Made by a program: the position numbers and the translations under genes. Under the pieces are notes generated by a model. The model searched no databases. It was not told where the DNA came from and saw only the letters and a program-made list of their open reading frames with translations. A stretch of 64,000 nt of DNA, taken from contig VXRN01000027.1 of the NCBI GenBank assembly GCA_009838465.1, positions 1-64,000 on the forward strand. Reading direction: 5' to 3'. This stretch comes from Dehalococcoidia bacterium. GTDB lineage: Bacteria > Chloroflexota > Dehalococcoidia > Lucifugimonadales > UBA1123. Of the stretch, positions 49,204 through 57,061 are shown in pieces. Each line of letters starts with the position of its first letter. The first letter of the stretch is position 1.

Positions 49204-49935
49204 GTGGATACATCCGAAAGACCACATCTATCTGTAATCATTCCCGCTTTCAACGAGTCTGAGCGGATCGTGTCGACGCTGGACGAGGCAGTCGCCTACC
49301 TGAACGCGCAGACGTACAGTTGGGAGATACTCGTCGTTGACGACGGCAGCGCAGATGATACCGCCGGCCTGGTGAGCCACGCCGCGCAGAATACCGACGG
49401 AATCCGGCTGCTCCGCAGGGAACACTTCGGCAAGGGCTGGGCGGTCAGGGCCGGTATGCTGGAGGCTCGCGGCAGGTACAGGTTTATGTGCGACGCCGAT
49501 CTCGCCATGCCCATCGAATGGCTCGACAGGTTCATGGAGAAGATGGACGCGGGAGTGGACATCGTAATAGGCTCGCGGGAGATAGCAGGGGCGCGTCGCC
49601 TGGACGAGCCGATGTACCGCCATGTCATGGGAAGGGTCTTCAACTGGGTCATTCGAGCGGTTGCGGTAAGAGGATTCCAGGATACTCAGTGCGGGTTCAA
49701 GTGTTTCAGCGAGGATGCGGCCAACCGGCTTTTCAGTCGTCAATACACCAAGCGAATGGGATTCGACGTCGAGATACTGTATCTCGCGCTCAAAATGGGC
49801 TATTCGGTCGTTGAGATGCCGGTTGAGTGGCATTACCAGACCGGAAGCAAGGTCAGGCCCGGCGTGGATACCGTAGATATGGTGAAGGACACGTTTCTGA
49901 TAAGACTCAGAGATATACTCGGCAAGTACCGCTGA
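49204..49935 (+). CDS. Family 2 glycosyltransferase (dolichyl-phosphate glucosyltransferase-like)
   Basis: A 243-residue GT-A glycosyltransferase without membrane helices. SVIIPAFNESERI is the nucleotide-sugar binding start, VVDDGSADDT the first Asp motif, FMCDADLAMPIEW the DxD metal motif, and QDTQCGFKCFS the polyprenyl-phosphate-type acceptor segment. Members move glucose or mannose to a polyprenyl phosphate. Followed 52 bp later by a second GT2 of the DPM type. GTG start, weak leader. Confidence 0.88.
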   Translation: MDTSERPHLSVIIPAFNESERIVSTLDEAVAYLNAQTYSWEILVVDDGSADDTAGLVSHAAQNTDGIRLLRREHFGKGWAVRAGMLEARGRYRFMCDADLAMPIEWLDRFMEKMDAGVDIVIGSREIAGARRLDEPMYRHVMGRVFNWVIRAVAVRGFQDTQCGFKCFSEDAANRLFSRQYTKRMGFDVEILYLALKMGYSVVEMPVEWHYQTGSKVRPGVDTVDMVKDTFLIRLRDILGKYR

Positions 49936-49987
49936 AAGCGAGAGTCCGCCAATTCACCCCGACACATTCAGGCTTAGGTGAGAGTCA

Positions 49988-50707
49988 ATGCCCTCCGGAA
50001 GAGTCGCCGTTGTAGCGCCAACCTATAACGAAGCCGCAAATATGCCCGAACTGGTCAGCCGCCTGTTTTCGCTTGGCATAGACGACCTGCGCCTGTACAT
50101 CGTGGACGACAACTCGCCGGACGGCACAGCCGAGGTCGCGCGTGGCCTGTCCGGTGAACACGACGGCAGGATAGAGGTCATATCCAGGCGGGCCAAACTC
50201 GGCCTTGGCACCGCATATGTGACCGGATTCACCAGGGCCCTGGAGGACGGCTGCGACTACGTGGTGCAGATGGACGCAGACCTGTCTCACGTACCGGATC
50301 ACCTGCCGGTCATGCTCCGCAAGCTGGAAGGGGCCGATGTGGTGGTCGGCTCGCGTTACACCGAAGGCGGCGGTTCAGACCCTGGCTGGGGTCTCAAGCG
50401 ACGCCTGCTCAGTTCATTCGGCAATCACGTAATCAGACTCGTCACCGGCCTCGGAGTGAAGGACGTGACATCCGGGTTCAAGGCGTACACTGCTGTCGCG
50501 CTGGGTTCCCTCGACATGGACTCGTTTCGCTGCAAAGGCTTCGGGTTCCAGTCGGAAGTGGCGTTTCAGTGCCAGTCCAAAGGGTATGTAGTATTAGAAC
50601 ATCCTATAGTCTTCATAGATAGAACTAAGGGCAAATCCAAGATGTCAATGCATATAATAATTGAGGCTATCTGGAAATTGACCTTACTAAGGTTAAGAAG
50701 ACTCTAA
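49988..50707 (+). CDS. Polyprenol monophosphomannose synthase (Dpm1-like GT2)
   Basis: A 239-residue GT2 resembling dolichol-phosphate mannosyltransferase. VVAPTYNEAANM, YIVDDNSPDGT, YVVQMDADLSHVPDHLP and VGSRYTEGG are all family hallmarks, and GVKDVTSGFKAY precedes a C-terminal FIDRTKGKSKMS. No membrane domain follows, as in bacterial soluble versions. Product would be a lipid-linked mannose used for glycolipid or protein glycosylation; the second half is AT-richer than the first, visible in its codons. ATG lacks a clear ribosome site. Confidence 0.9.
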   Translation: MPSGRVAVVAPTYNEAANMPELVSRLFSLGIDDLRLYIVDDNSPDGTAEVARGLSGEHDGRIEVISRRAKLGLGTAYVTGFTRALEDGCDYVVQMDADLSHVPDHLPVMLRKLEGADVVVGSRYTEGGGSDPGWGLKRRLLSSFGNHVIRLVTGLGVKDVTSGFKAYTAVALGSLDMDSFRCKGFGFQSEVAFQCQSKGYVVLEHPIVFIDRTKGKSKMSMHIIIEAIWKLTLLRLRRL

Positions 50708-50804
50708 TACTGTCGTCAAAATACCTCAAAATACCTTGCGGAGACCTTGCCGCATTTTTCCGGTTTTCGCTAAGATTCTCAGACCTTTCCGGGAGGCGAT
50801 TCAA

Positions 50805-51662
50805 ATGAACGCTCGCGCACTGGACGAAAAGATAAAGAACGAAAGGGCCAAGAAGGCCGTTGCTCTCGCGATGAAAAACAGGTGGGAAGAGGCCGTTGCG
50901 GTCAACCAGACCATCGTGCGCGACTTCCCCGAAGACATTGGCTCGTACAACCGACTCGGAAAGGCGCTGAGTGAACTTGGTCGCAACAAGGAAGCCCAGG
51001 AAGCGTTCCGCTCGGTGCTCATGCGTTCGCCCAATAACTCAATCGCCAAGAAGAACCTCAGCAGGCTTATGAAATTGTCGGACGCCGACGCTCCGCGTGT
51101 TGCGAAGACCGCATCGCGCAGGTCGCAGACCTTCATAGAAGAGAGCGGAAATGCCGGCGTCACCTCTCTCATCAAGCTGGCGGCATCCGACACTCTTGCC
51201 AAACTCACCCCTGGGGACATGATGCATCTCGAACCGGCTGGGTCAGGGATGATCGTGAAGGACGAAACCGGCGCCTATGTCGGTCAGGTCGAGCCGAGAG
51301 TGGGAACCCGCATCGCGCGCCTGGCGAAGGGAGGCAACCTGTACGAGGCAGCCGTCACCAGCGTCGAGGAGCGTGAGCTGGCGATCATCATACGAGAGAC
51401 ATACAAGACGCCAGCCCAGTCGAGTATAGTATCATTCCCGTCGCGCGGTGGAGCCGATTACAGGGTCTATGTGCCGAGCGCGGTCATGGGATATGAGGTG
51501 GCGGACGGGGACGACGAAGAGCGCGAACTCGCGGCTGTCGCCGTCAAAGACTGGTCGGACGACGATACCGAGCCCGGGGACGACGAAGCCTTCTCCCCTG
51601 TCATACACAGGATAATCAACTCCCCTGCCGCCGACATCGCGGGCGTGGACGACGACTTCTAG
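50805..51662 (+). CDS. TPR protein with unrecognised C-terminal domain
   Basis: About 285 residues. Near the N-terminus two TPR-like helix pairs are visible: AVALAMKNRWEEAVAVNQTIVRDFPED and YNRLGKALSELGRNKEAQEAFRSVLMRSPNN. A basic linker follows, then a beta-type domain (GDMMHLEPAGSGMIVKDETGAYVGQVEPR, YRVYVPSAVMGYEVA) that may be an RNA- or protein-binding fold, and an acidic tail. ATG after GGGAGG. A strong terminator follows, so it ends its transcript. No function assigned. Confidence 0.75.
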   Translation: MNARALDEKIKNERAKKAVALAMKNRWEEAVAVNQTIVRDFPEDIGSYNRLGKALSELGRNKEAQEAFRSVLMRSPNNSIAKKNLSRLMKLSDADAPRVAKTASRRSQTFIEESGNAGVTSLIKLAASDTLAKLTPGDMMHLEPAGSGMIVKDETGAYVGQVEPRVGTRIARLAKGGNLYEAAVTSVEERELAIIIRETYKTPAQSSIVSFPSRGGADYRVYVPSAVMGYEVADGDDEERELAAVAVKDWSDDDTEPGDDEAFSPVIHRIINSPAADIAGVDDDF

Positions 51663-51684
51663 CGGAAAGTATCAGTACACTTAT

Positions 51685-51716
51685 GAGGGCCGGTGTTTCA
51701 CACGCCGGCTCTTTTT
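51685..51716 (+). terminator. Intrinsic terminator after the TPR gene
   Basis: GGCCGGTGT-TTC-ACACGCCGGCTC forms an interrupted stem followed by CTTTTTC. It lies 23 bp after the TPR gene stop. Confidence 0.75.
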
Positions 51717-51976
51717 CATTCCACGTCCGACTCTGCCAGCGGTCTCGGGCGGTAGTATAACCCCCAACGCTGCATGAGTTCTTCCACCCGCTCGTCCTCC
51801 AGCTCCATTAGCTGCCTGAAGAAGCCTGCCATAGCGTGCGCGTGCATCAGCTCCTCAGAACACACCCACGACGACTCCGCCGGTACCACGTACAGCAGAC
51901 CGTTCTGATGCTCGCATTCGAGTTCCACGCGCTTCCCGCCTGTGTCCGTCTTTATATTCAGTCCAAACTCGCTCAT
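51716..51976 (-). CDS. Small protein, unrecognised
   Basis: An 86-residue leftward ORF converging with the TPR gene. It has an N-terminal beta-rich part with one HxCxx-like LECEHQNGLLYVVPAESSWVCS, then a helix (AHAMAGFFRQLMELEDERVEELMQRWG) and RPRPLAESDVE. Two Cys residues and a His could bind metal but no known family is recognised. Isolated, with its own apparent start. Confidence 0.55.
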   Translation of the reverse strand: MSEFGLNIKTDTGGKRVELECEHQNGLLYVVPAESSWVCSEELMHAHAMAGFFRQLMELEDERVEELMQRWGLYYRPRPLAESDVE

Positions 51977-52058
51977 ATATAAAAACCCCTGACTTTCTCG
52001 AATCGCGGAGTTTTCCGCCTTCCAAATTATACCAACCGACTACAAACGACTAAATTGC

Positions 52059-52064
52059 TATAAT
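52059..52064 (+). promoter_or_regulatory. Candidate -10 box for the MBL hydrolase
   Basis: TATAAT with an imperfect -35 (CCGACT) 17 bp before it and the start codon 34 bases after. Followed by a GGGAGG ribosome site. Confidence 0.5.
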
Positions 52065-52097
52065 CACCTGCGAAACAACACCGACCGGGAGGTAAAT

Positions 52098-52739
52098 ATG
52101 ACGGTCCACTTCCAGGATGACACCATTGCGATTCATATGATCCAGTGCGGCCCCTACGGAAACAACGCCTATATCGTCGTCTGTCCCGAGACGAACGAGA
52201 GCATCGTGATAGACGCTCCCCCTGACCCGGGTGCGCTCATCCAGGCGGCACAGCAGACAGACGTCAAGTTGATCCTCATCACACACAACCACTTCGACCA
52301 CATCGAGGGACTCGAAGAAGTCGTCTCAGTGCTCGAAGCGCCCGTCGCCATAGGCCATGACGACGCGGATGCGCTCGCCGACGCGGCCCAAATCAGAATA
52401 GCCGACGGCGACGAGATCTGCGCCGGGAACGTTACGCTGACCGCCATCCACACTCCCGGACACACCCCTGGCTCCACCTGCTTCACATTCGGCCCACACC
52501 TGTTCACCGGAGACACCCTCTTCCCAAACGGCCCCGGCAGGACGGGGAGCCCTGAGAACCTGAAGCAGCTGATCGGAAGCATCACGAGCAGACTGTTCAC
52601 TCTGGACGGCATCGGCACCTTCTTCCCGGGACACGGTGATCTTGGCGACCTGACCACAGAGATGGGCAAGTACAAAGTGTTCGCGTCCAGAGAACACCCC
52701 GACGACCTGCAAGGCGACGTCGAATGGCTCAAGAGCTGA
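52098..52739 (+). CDS. MBL-fold metal-dependent hydrolase (glyoxalase II-like)
   Basis: A 213-residue metallo-beta-lactamase-fold hydrolase. THNHFDHIEGLEE is the HxHxDH metal motif, HTPGHTPGSTCF holds the next His, GDTLFPNGPGRTG the bridging Asp, and FFPGHGDLGDL the last His. This arrangement is the glyoxalase II/hydroxyacylglutathione hydrolase type used on thioesters. Glutathione itself may not be the thiol in this lineage. ATG after GGGAGG. Confidence 0.92.
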   Translation: MTVHFQDDTIAIHMIQCGPYGNNAYIVVCPETNESIVIDAPPDPGALIQAAQQTDVKLILITHNHFDHIEGLEEVVSVLEAPVAIGHDDADALADAAQIRIADGDEICAGNVTLTAIHTPGHTPGSTCFTFGPHLFTGDTLFPNGPGRTGSPENLKQLIGSITSRLFTLDGIGTFFPGHGDLGDLTTEMGKYKVFASREHPDDLQGDVEWLKS

Positions 52740-52779
52740 CACAACTGCCGATACAGTTCGACGTGCAAGGCGACGCAGA

Positions 52780-53487
52780 GTGACGAGCGGACACGAATAC
52801 GGTGAAGTGCGCTGGGGAATCGGCGACATGGTTCTCGCCACCGCCATCAGCCTCGGCGCGTTCGGCATATTCTTCCTGGCGATAGGCGGTATATCCACCG
52901 TGAATCGGTGGGACGGTGACCTGTCCCGCCTGGCATGGCTGGCCGCCATAGCCGAGAGCGTTCTGCTGATATCTGTATGGCTGATAGTCGTCAAGAAGTA
53001 CCGCCTTTCCTGGAGCGCCGTCGGAGTGCGGCTGCCCTCCGCAGGAGGGGCGTTCCTTCTGGCCGCCGCCACTCTACTGGGAAGCCTTGCCTTCACCAGC
53101 GCATACGCCTTCATCGTATCCGGGCTGGGGTTCGATGCTCTTGTCCCCGAACCGCTGCCGGCAGGACTCGCCGGGGATGGCGCGGTCGTAGCGCTGACCG
53201 CTCTGGCCCTGGGCGCGTGGGTGCCGTTTGTGGAGGAAGTCTTCTTCAGGGGTTTTCTGTTCGCGGGACTTGCAGCAAGGTACGGACTGTACGTCGGCGT
53301 CGCCGTGAGCGCTGTCCTGTTTGCGCTGGTACACTTCTCTCCGGCCACCATCATTCCGATATTCGTTACCGGAGTGCTGTTCGCGTTGGTGTATCATACA
53401 ACCAGGTCAATATGGATACCCATAGCAGCCCACTCCGCCCAGAACATACTGGCCCTTCTGGCCTCTCGATACGTCCCCCTGCCCTGA
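52780..53487 (+). CDS. CPBP-family intramembrane metalloprotease
   Basis: A 235-residue membrane protein of the CPBP (Rce1/CAAX protease-like) family with about six helices. The first motif is FVEEVFFRGFLFAGL, the second LVHFSP and the third AAHSAQN. These place glutamates and histidines for a metal in the membrane plane. Members process membrane-bound peptides; in bacteria some give bacteriocin immunity. GTG start, 40 bp after the MBL gene. No partner substrate is apparent. Confidence 0.88.
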   Translation: MTSGHEYGEVRWGIGDMVLATAISLGAFGIFFLAIGGISTVNRWDGDLSRLAWLAAIAESVLLISVWLIVVKKYRLSWSAVGVRLPSAGGAFLLAAATLLGSLAFTSAYAFIVSGLGFDALVPEPLPAGLAGDGAVVALTALALGAWVPFVEEVFFRGFLFAGLAARYGLYVGVAVSAVLFALVHFSPATIIPIFVTGVLFALVYHTTRSIWIPIAAHSAQNILALLASRYVPLP

Positions 53488-53567
53488 GGGACGATAACGG
53501 ATTGCCCAGTTGAGCAAATCATCACCGCACAAGAAATGGATATTCTGAAAACCCCTTAAATCCGAAA

Positions 53568-53585
53568 AACCCTGATTCAGACAAA
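53568..53585 (+). repeat. AACCCTGATTCAGACAAA motif
   Basis: Ends ten bases before the trpA start. Differs by one base from the copy at 29,964, and the sequence just before it (ATTCTGAAAACCCCTTAAAT) resembles the ATCCTGTAAATCC units in the 30.6 kb coding linker. Confidence 0.7.
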
Positions 53586-53595
53586 GAGGCTGAAA

Positions 53596-54402
53596 ATGCC
53601 AAACAGAATTGATACAACGCTAAGCAGACTACGCGAGAACGGGCAGCAGGCACTCAGCCCATTCGTCACCATCGGCTTCCCCGATATTCCCACTTCCGAG
53701 TCGCTGGCTCGCGTCCTACTGGAATCCGGTAGTCATATGCTCGAACTCGGCGTGCCCTTCAGCGATCCGCTTGCCGACGGCCCCACCGTCCAGATGTCGA
53801 GCTACCGCGCGCTCCAGAACGGCGTCACAGTCTCCAGGTGCATTGAAGCCGTCAAGAACCTACGATGTAGCGGAGTCGAATCCCCGCTGATACTCATGGG
53901 CTACTACAATCCCTTTCTCCGATACGGCCTCGAAAGATTCCTTGACGATGCCTCCGCCGCCGGCATGGATGGCATGGTAGTCCCGGATATGCCCACCGAG
54001 GAAGCGGCGCAGCTATCCGAAATGGCCGCGGAGCGCGGTATCCACCTCATCCCGCTTCTCGCGCCCACAAGTTCCGATGAGCGAATTCGGGATGCTTGCG
54101 AATCGGCTGGCGGATTTATATACTGCGTTAACTTTATTGGGGTTACAGGGGCGCGCAGACTGAGTTCACAGTCAACGCCTGCACTCGTCGAACGCATCAG
54201 GCGGTACACCGACCTTCCCATACTCGTCGGCTTCGGAGTTTCGCGGCGGGAGCATCTTGAGGAGATAGCCACTTACGCGGATGGGGCTATTCTGGCAAGC
54301 GCGCTTTTGGACGCGATTGTCAAGGCTCCAGAAGACAGACAACTCGACACCGCGCGAGACTTCATGCACGCACTCATAGGAACTAATGACAGGGGCAGCT
54401 AG
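53596..54402 (+). CDS. trpA: Tryptophan synthase alpha chain
   Basis: A 268-residue TrpA that converts indole-3-glycerol phosphate to indole and glyceraldehyde 3-phosphate, working with TrpB. LELGVPFSDPLADGPTVQ holds the catalytic Glu and PFSDP motif; GMDGMVVPDMPTEEA the catalytic Asp; GFIYCVNFIGVTGARR is the phosphate loop, where CVN replaces the more usual CVS. GVSRREH closes the barrel. No trpB is nearby. It overlaps the start of the aroH gene, linking two aromatic-pathway steps. Confidence 0.94.
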   Translation: MPNRIDTTLSRLRENGQQALSPFVTIGFPDIPTSESLARVLLESGSHMLELGVPFSDPLADGPTVQMSSYRALQNGVTVSRCIEAVKNLRCSGVESPLILMGYYNPFLRYGLERFLDDASAAGMDGMVVPDMPTEEAAQLSEMAAERGIHLIPLLAPTSSDERIRDACESAGGFIYCVNFIGVTGARRLSSQSTPALVERIRRYTDLPILVGFGVSRREHLEEIATYADGAILASALLDAIVKAPEDRQLDTARDFMHALIGTNDRGS

Positions 54403-54778
54403 ATTGAGTAAGGTAAGGGGAATCCGAGGCGCTACCACCGCCGATTCGAACGACAGGGAAGCGATCCTGGACGCAACGAGTGAACTGTTGGAAGAGCTTG
54501 TACAGGCAAACGAGGTTGACACGGACGACATAGCCGCGGTCACTTTCAGCGCCACGAAAGACCTTGACGCCACGTTCCCCGCCGTCGCCGCGCGCGTCCA
54601 CATGGGCTGGACGGATGTCGCCATGATGTGCGGTCACGAGATGGACGTGCCGGGCGGACAGGAACGCTGCATCCGCGTGATGATTCTCGTCAACACCGAC
54701 AAGCGTCCCGATGAACTCGAACGCATCTACCTCCGCGACGCCGCCAACCTCCGCGCCCGCGACGGCAAGCAAGGCTAA
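54386..54778 (+). CDS. aroH: Chorismate mutase (AroH type)
   Basis: A 125-130 residue chorismate mutase of the BsAroH fold, which rearranges chorismate to prephenate. VRGIRGATTADSND at the start, SATKDLDATFPAVAAR in the middle and CIRVMILVNTD at the end carry the family Arg residues that hold the substrate. Two starts fit: ATG inside the trpA end, or TTG at 54,404 preceded by AGGGG. With the second, the protein begins MSKVRGIRGATT, close to known members. Coupled to trpA. Confidence 0.9.
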   Translation: MTGAARLSKVRGIRGATTADSNDREAILDATSELLEELVQANEVDTDDIAAVTFSATKDLDATFPAVAARVHMGWTDVAMMCGHEMDVPGGQERCIRVMILVNTDKRPDELERIYLRDAANLRARDGKQG

Positions 54779-54884
54779 GCCTTGACCCTTAAAAGGCCAT
54801 CCCAGCATTGGTCGCGTAAGATTAACCATCCACTCTCCCGATGTGAGAGTGAAAACTGAAAAATAACCACCAGGAGAGAACCCC

Positions 54885-55250
54885 ATGGAAGTAATCAAGA
54901 ACGGCTCAGTACCCGAAGAAGACGCGACCAACGCCCCGCTGTTCTACGGCGGCCCCGTAAGCCGTCAGCCAATAGTCGGCGCGCAGAGCGACTTCTTCAA
55001 CTTCGCCCAGGTCAACTTCTACGACGGCGCGAAGAACAAGTTCCACTCCCATACCACCGACCAGGTGCTGTTCGTTACCGGAGGCGAGGGGATCGTCGCA
55101 ACCGAGGAGGAGGAGATAGTCATAACCGAGGGCGATACCGCCTTCATTCCGTCCGGAGAAAAGCACTGGCACGGCGCGGTTGACGGCAAAGACTTCTCCC
55201 ACATCTCCCTCACCGGCATCGGTAGCGAGACCACCCAGTACGACGACTGA
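54885..55250 (+). CDS. Cupin-domain protein
   Basis: A 121-residue single cupin. NFAQVNFYDGAKNKFHSHTTDQVLFVTGGEG is motif 1 with two His and the later Glu position replaced; TEGDTAFIPSGEKHWHGA is motif 2 with the third His. A metal site is therefore likely. Such small cupins may be isomerases, dioxygenases or sensors. ATG after AGGAGAGAAC. A terminator follows directly. Confidence 0.88.
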   Translation: MEVIKNGSVPEEDATNAPLFYGGPVSRQPIVGAQSDFFNFAQVNFYDGAKNKFHSHTTDQVLFVTGGEGIVATEEEEIVITEGDTAFIPSGEKHWHGAVDGKDFSHISLTGIGSETTQYDD

Positions 55251-55270
55251 TTGTCAATCGGCTCACTCTG

Positions 55271-55294
55271 AAGGGGGCGTTTTCGCCCCCTTTC
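55271..55294 (+). terminator. Intrinsic terminator after the cupin gene
   Basis: AAGGGGGCG-TTTT-CGCCCCCTT, a perfect nine-base stem followed by TCC. It ends 44 bp after the cupin stop codon. Confidence 0.85.
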
Positions 55295-55299
55295 CTTAT

Positions 55300-55503
55300 G
55301 AAATCAAGACATCTGAGGCCCGACTGCGAGATGAAATCAGGGCGACCGAGACCCGCTTGAATAGACGTATTGACGGGACTAACCAGCGCATTGACGAGGC
55401 CAATGCCGAGGTCAGGATTCTCATCAACGACGTTGGAGTTATCAAGGGCGCTCTTGGCGTCGCGACCCAGAGCCGCGAGAGAGAGGTGGCGGAAAGAGCC
55501 TAG
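55300..55503 (+). pseudogene. Coiled-coil protein remnant
   Basis: The frame reads SEARLRDEIRATETRLNRRID then TNQRIDEANAEVRILINDVG, then ends. A heptad coiled coil is clear, but the frame has no plausible start after the terminator and is only about 65 residues long. Likely the tail of a lost coiled-coil protein; possibly a short expressed peptide from a TTG. Confidence 0.45.
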
Positions 55504-55566
55504 TCGCTCCTCTCTTTGACTTCCTACATCCATAGTATTTCGGGCGCCTACCAGGATCACATCTCA

Positions 55567-56457
55567 ATGCCCATCTCACCCATCGACCCCCACCCCCGAA
55601 AGCGCGTTTCCGTGCTGGACACCGAAATATCCTACGTGAACACCGGAAGCGGCGCGCCCGTCGTCTTCCTGCACGGCAACCCAACCAGCTCCTATCTGTG
55701 GCGCAACATCATCCCTCACGTTCAGGACGGCGCGCGCTGCCTCGCTCCCGACCTCGTTGGCATGGGGGACTCGGGCAAGATGCCCTCCGGCACGTACAGG
55801 TTCGTCGAGCACGCGCGATACCTGGACGCCTGGTTCGATGCCCTGGGACTCGACAGCGACGTGACTCTGGTGTGCCACGACTGGGGTTCTGCGCTGGCGT
55901 TCCACTGGGCGCACAGATTCCCCGAGCGCGTCGCCTGCATAGCCTACATGGAGGCAATCGTTCAGAGCCTCACCTGGGAGCAGTGGCCTGATGCCGCCCG
56001 CCGCGTCTTCCAGGGATTTCGCTCGGACGCGGGCGAGCAGATGGTCCTGGACAACAACGTATTCGTCGAGCGCGTCCTGCCGGGCAGCATCATCCGCGAT
56101 CTCACCGACGACGAGATGGATGTCTATCGCAGGCCCTACCTGGAACCTGGCGAGTCTCGCAGGCCGACTCTCTCATGGCCTCGGGACATTCCGCTGGACG
56201 GTGAGCCCGCCGACGTGGTCGAGATAGTTGACGCTTACTCCTCTTGGCTCTCGGAGAGCGACATCCCCAAGCTGTTCGTCAACGCCGAACCGGGCGCGAT
56301 TCTCTCCGGAGAACAGCGTGAGTTCTGCCGCACCTGGCCGAACCAGCGAGAGGTAACGGTCAGGGGAGTCCACTTCATACAGGAAGATTCGCCCGACGAG
56401 ATAGGCGAGGCAATCGCGGAGTGGCTCGCGGACATTGGTCTGTGGAGCGCGGAGTAG
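55567..56457 (+). CDS. Haloalkane dehalogenase
   Basis: A 296-residue alpha/beta hydrolase of the haloalkane dehalogenase subfamily, which cleaves carbon-halogen bonds to give an alcohol and halide. FLHGNPTSSYLWRNIIPH carries the halide-binding Asn and oxyanion motif; VCHDWGSALAFHWA contains the Asp nucleophile and the halide-binding Trp; the catalytic His should be in GVHFIQED. LYVNAEPG-type text holds the Glu charge relay typical of HLD-II enzymes. Start at the ATG before PISPIDPHPRK. The next gene follows directly. Confidence 0.9.
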   Translation: MPISPIDPHPRKRVSVLDTEISYVNTGSGAPVVFLHGNPTSSYLWRNIIPHVQDGARCLAPDLVGMGDSGKMPSGTYRFVEHARYLDAWFDALGLDSDVTLVCHDWGSALAFHWAHRFPERVACIAYMEAIVQSLTWEQWPDAARRVFQGFRSDAGEQMVLDNNVFVERVLPGSIIRDLTDDEMDVYRRPYLEPGESRRPTLSWPRDIPLDGEPADVVEIVDAYSSWLSESDIPKLFVNAEPGAILSGEQREFCRTWPNQREVTVRGVHFIQEDSPDEIGEAIAEWLADIGLWSAE

Positions 56458-57048
56458 GTGGCAAGCGAAGAGAAGGTAAGGGTCTTCGTCGCCGTGGAAC
56501 TCCCGGACACGGTGAAAGCCGAGTTCGCTGGACTGGCAGCCGCGATAGACGCGCTGGGCGTTAGGGGGGCGCGAACGGTCAGGCCCGAGGGCATCCACCT
56601 GACACTCAAGTTCCTGGGTGACGTGAGCGTTGAGCGTGTCCCCGAAATCAGGGATGCTATGGACTTCGCATCAGACGAAGTGGCACCGTTCGACCTTTCG
56701 CTGGGAGACGCGGGAGTATTCCCCAATCCCAGGGCGACACGTGTGCTTTGGGTTGGAGTTGAAGGCGACCTGGACAGTCTGGGTCGGCTGCAGCAGAGAG
56801 TGGAAGAGAGTCTGGCTGAACTGGGATTCAGGCCGGAACGGAGGGGATTCAATCCACACATTACCGCAGGACGAGTGCGGGACAGAGTTTCCAACGCGGA
56901 CAGGCGGAGAGTAACGGAAACTCTCTTATCGCATGAGTATGTGCGACCCCCGATACGGGTAGAGAGCATAAGCCTCATACGGAGCACCCTGCACCCGGAC
57001 GGCGCGATGTACGAGCCGATTTACGGCGTAGGTTTGGGCGGCGACTGA
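56458..57048 (+). CDS. thpR: RNA 2',3'-cyclic phosphodiesterase
   Basis: A 196-residue two-H phosphoesterase (ThpR/LigT). The two catalytic HxT motifs are HLTLKFLG and HITAGR. RVFVAVELPDTVKA is the start typical for the family and SISLIRSTLHPDGAMYEPI closes it. It hydrolyses 2',3'-cyclic phosphate ends of RNA and possibly related nucleotides. GTG start immediately after the dehalogenase stop, so it is co-transcribed with it. Confidence 0.92.
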   Translation: MASEEKVRVFVAVELPDTVKAEFAGLAAAIDALGVRGARTVRPEGIHLTLKFLGDVSVERVPEIRDAMDFASDEVAPFDLSLGDAGVFPNPRATRVLWVGVEGDLDSLGRLQQRVEESLAELGFRPERRGFNPHITAGRVRDRVSNADRRRVTETLLSHEYVRPPIRVESISLIRSTLHPDGAMYEPIYGVGLGGD

Positions 57049-57061
57049 GTTATCGCGTTAA

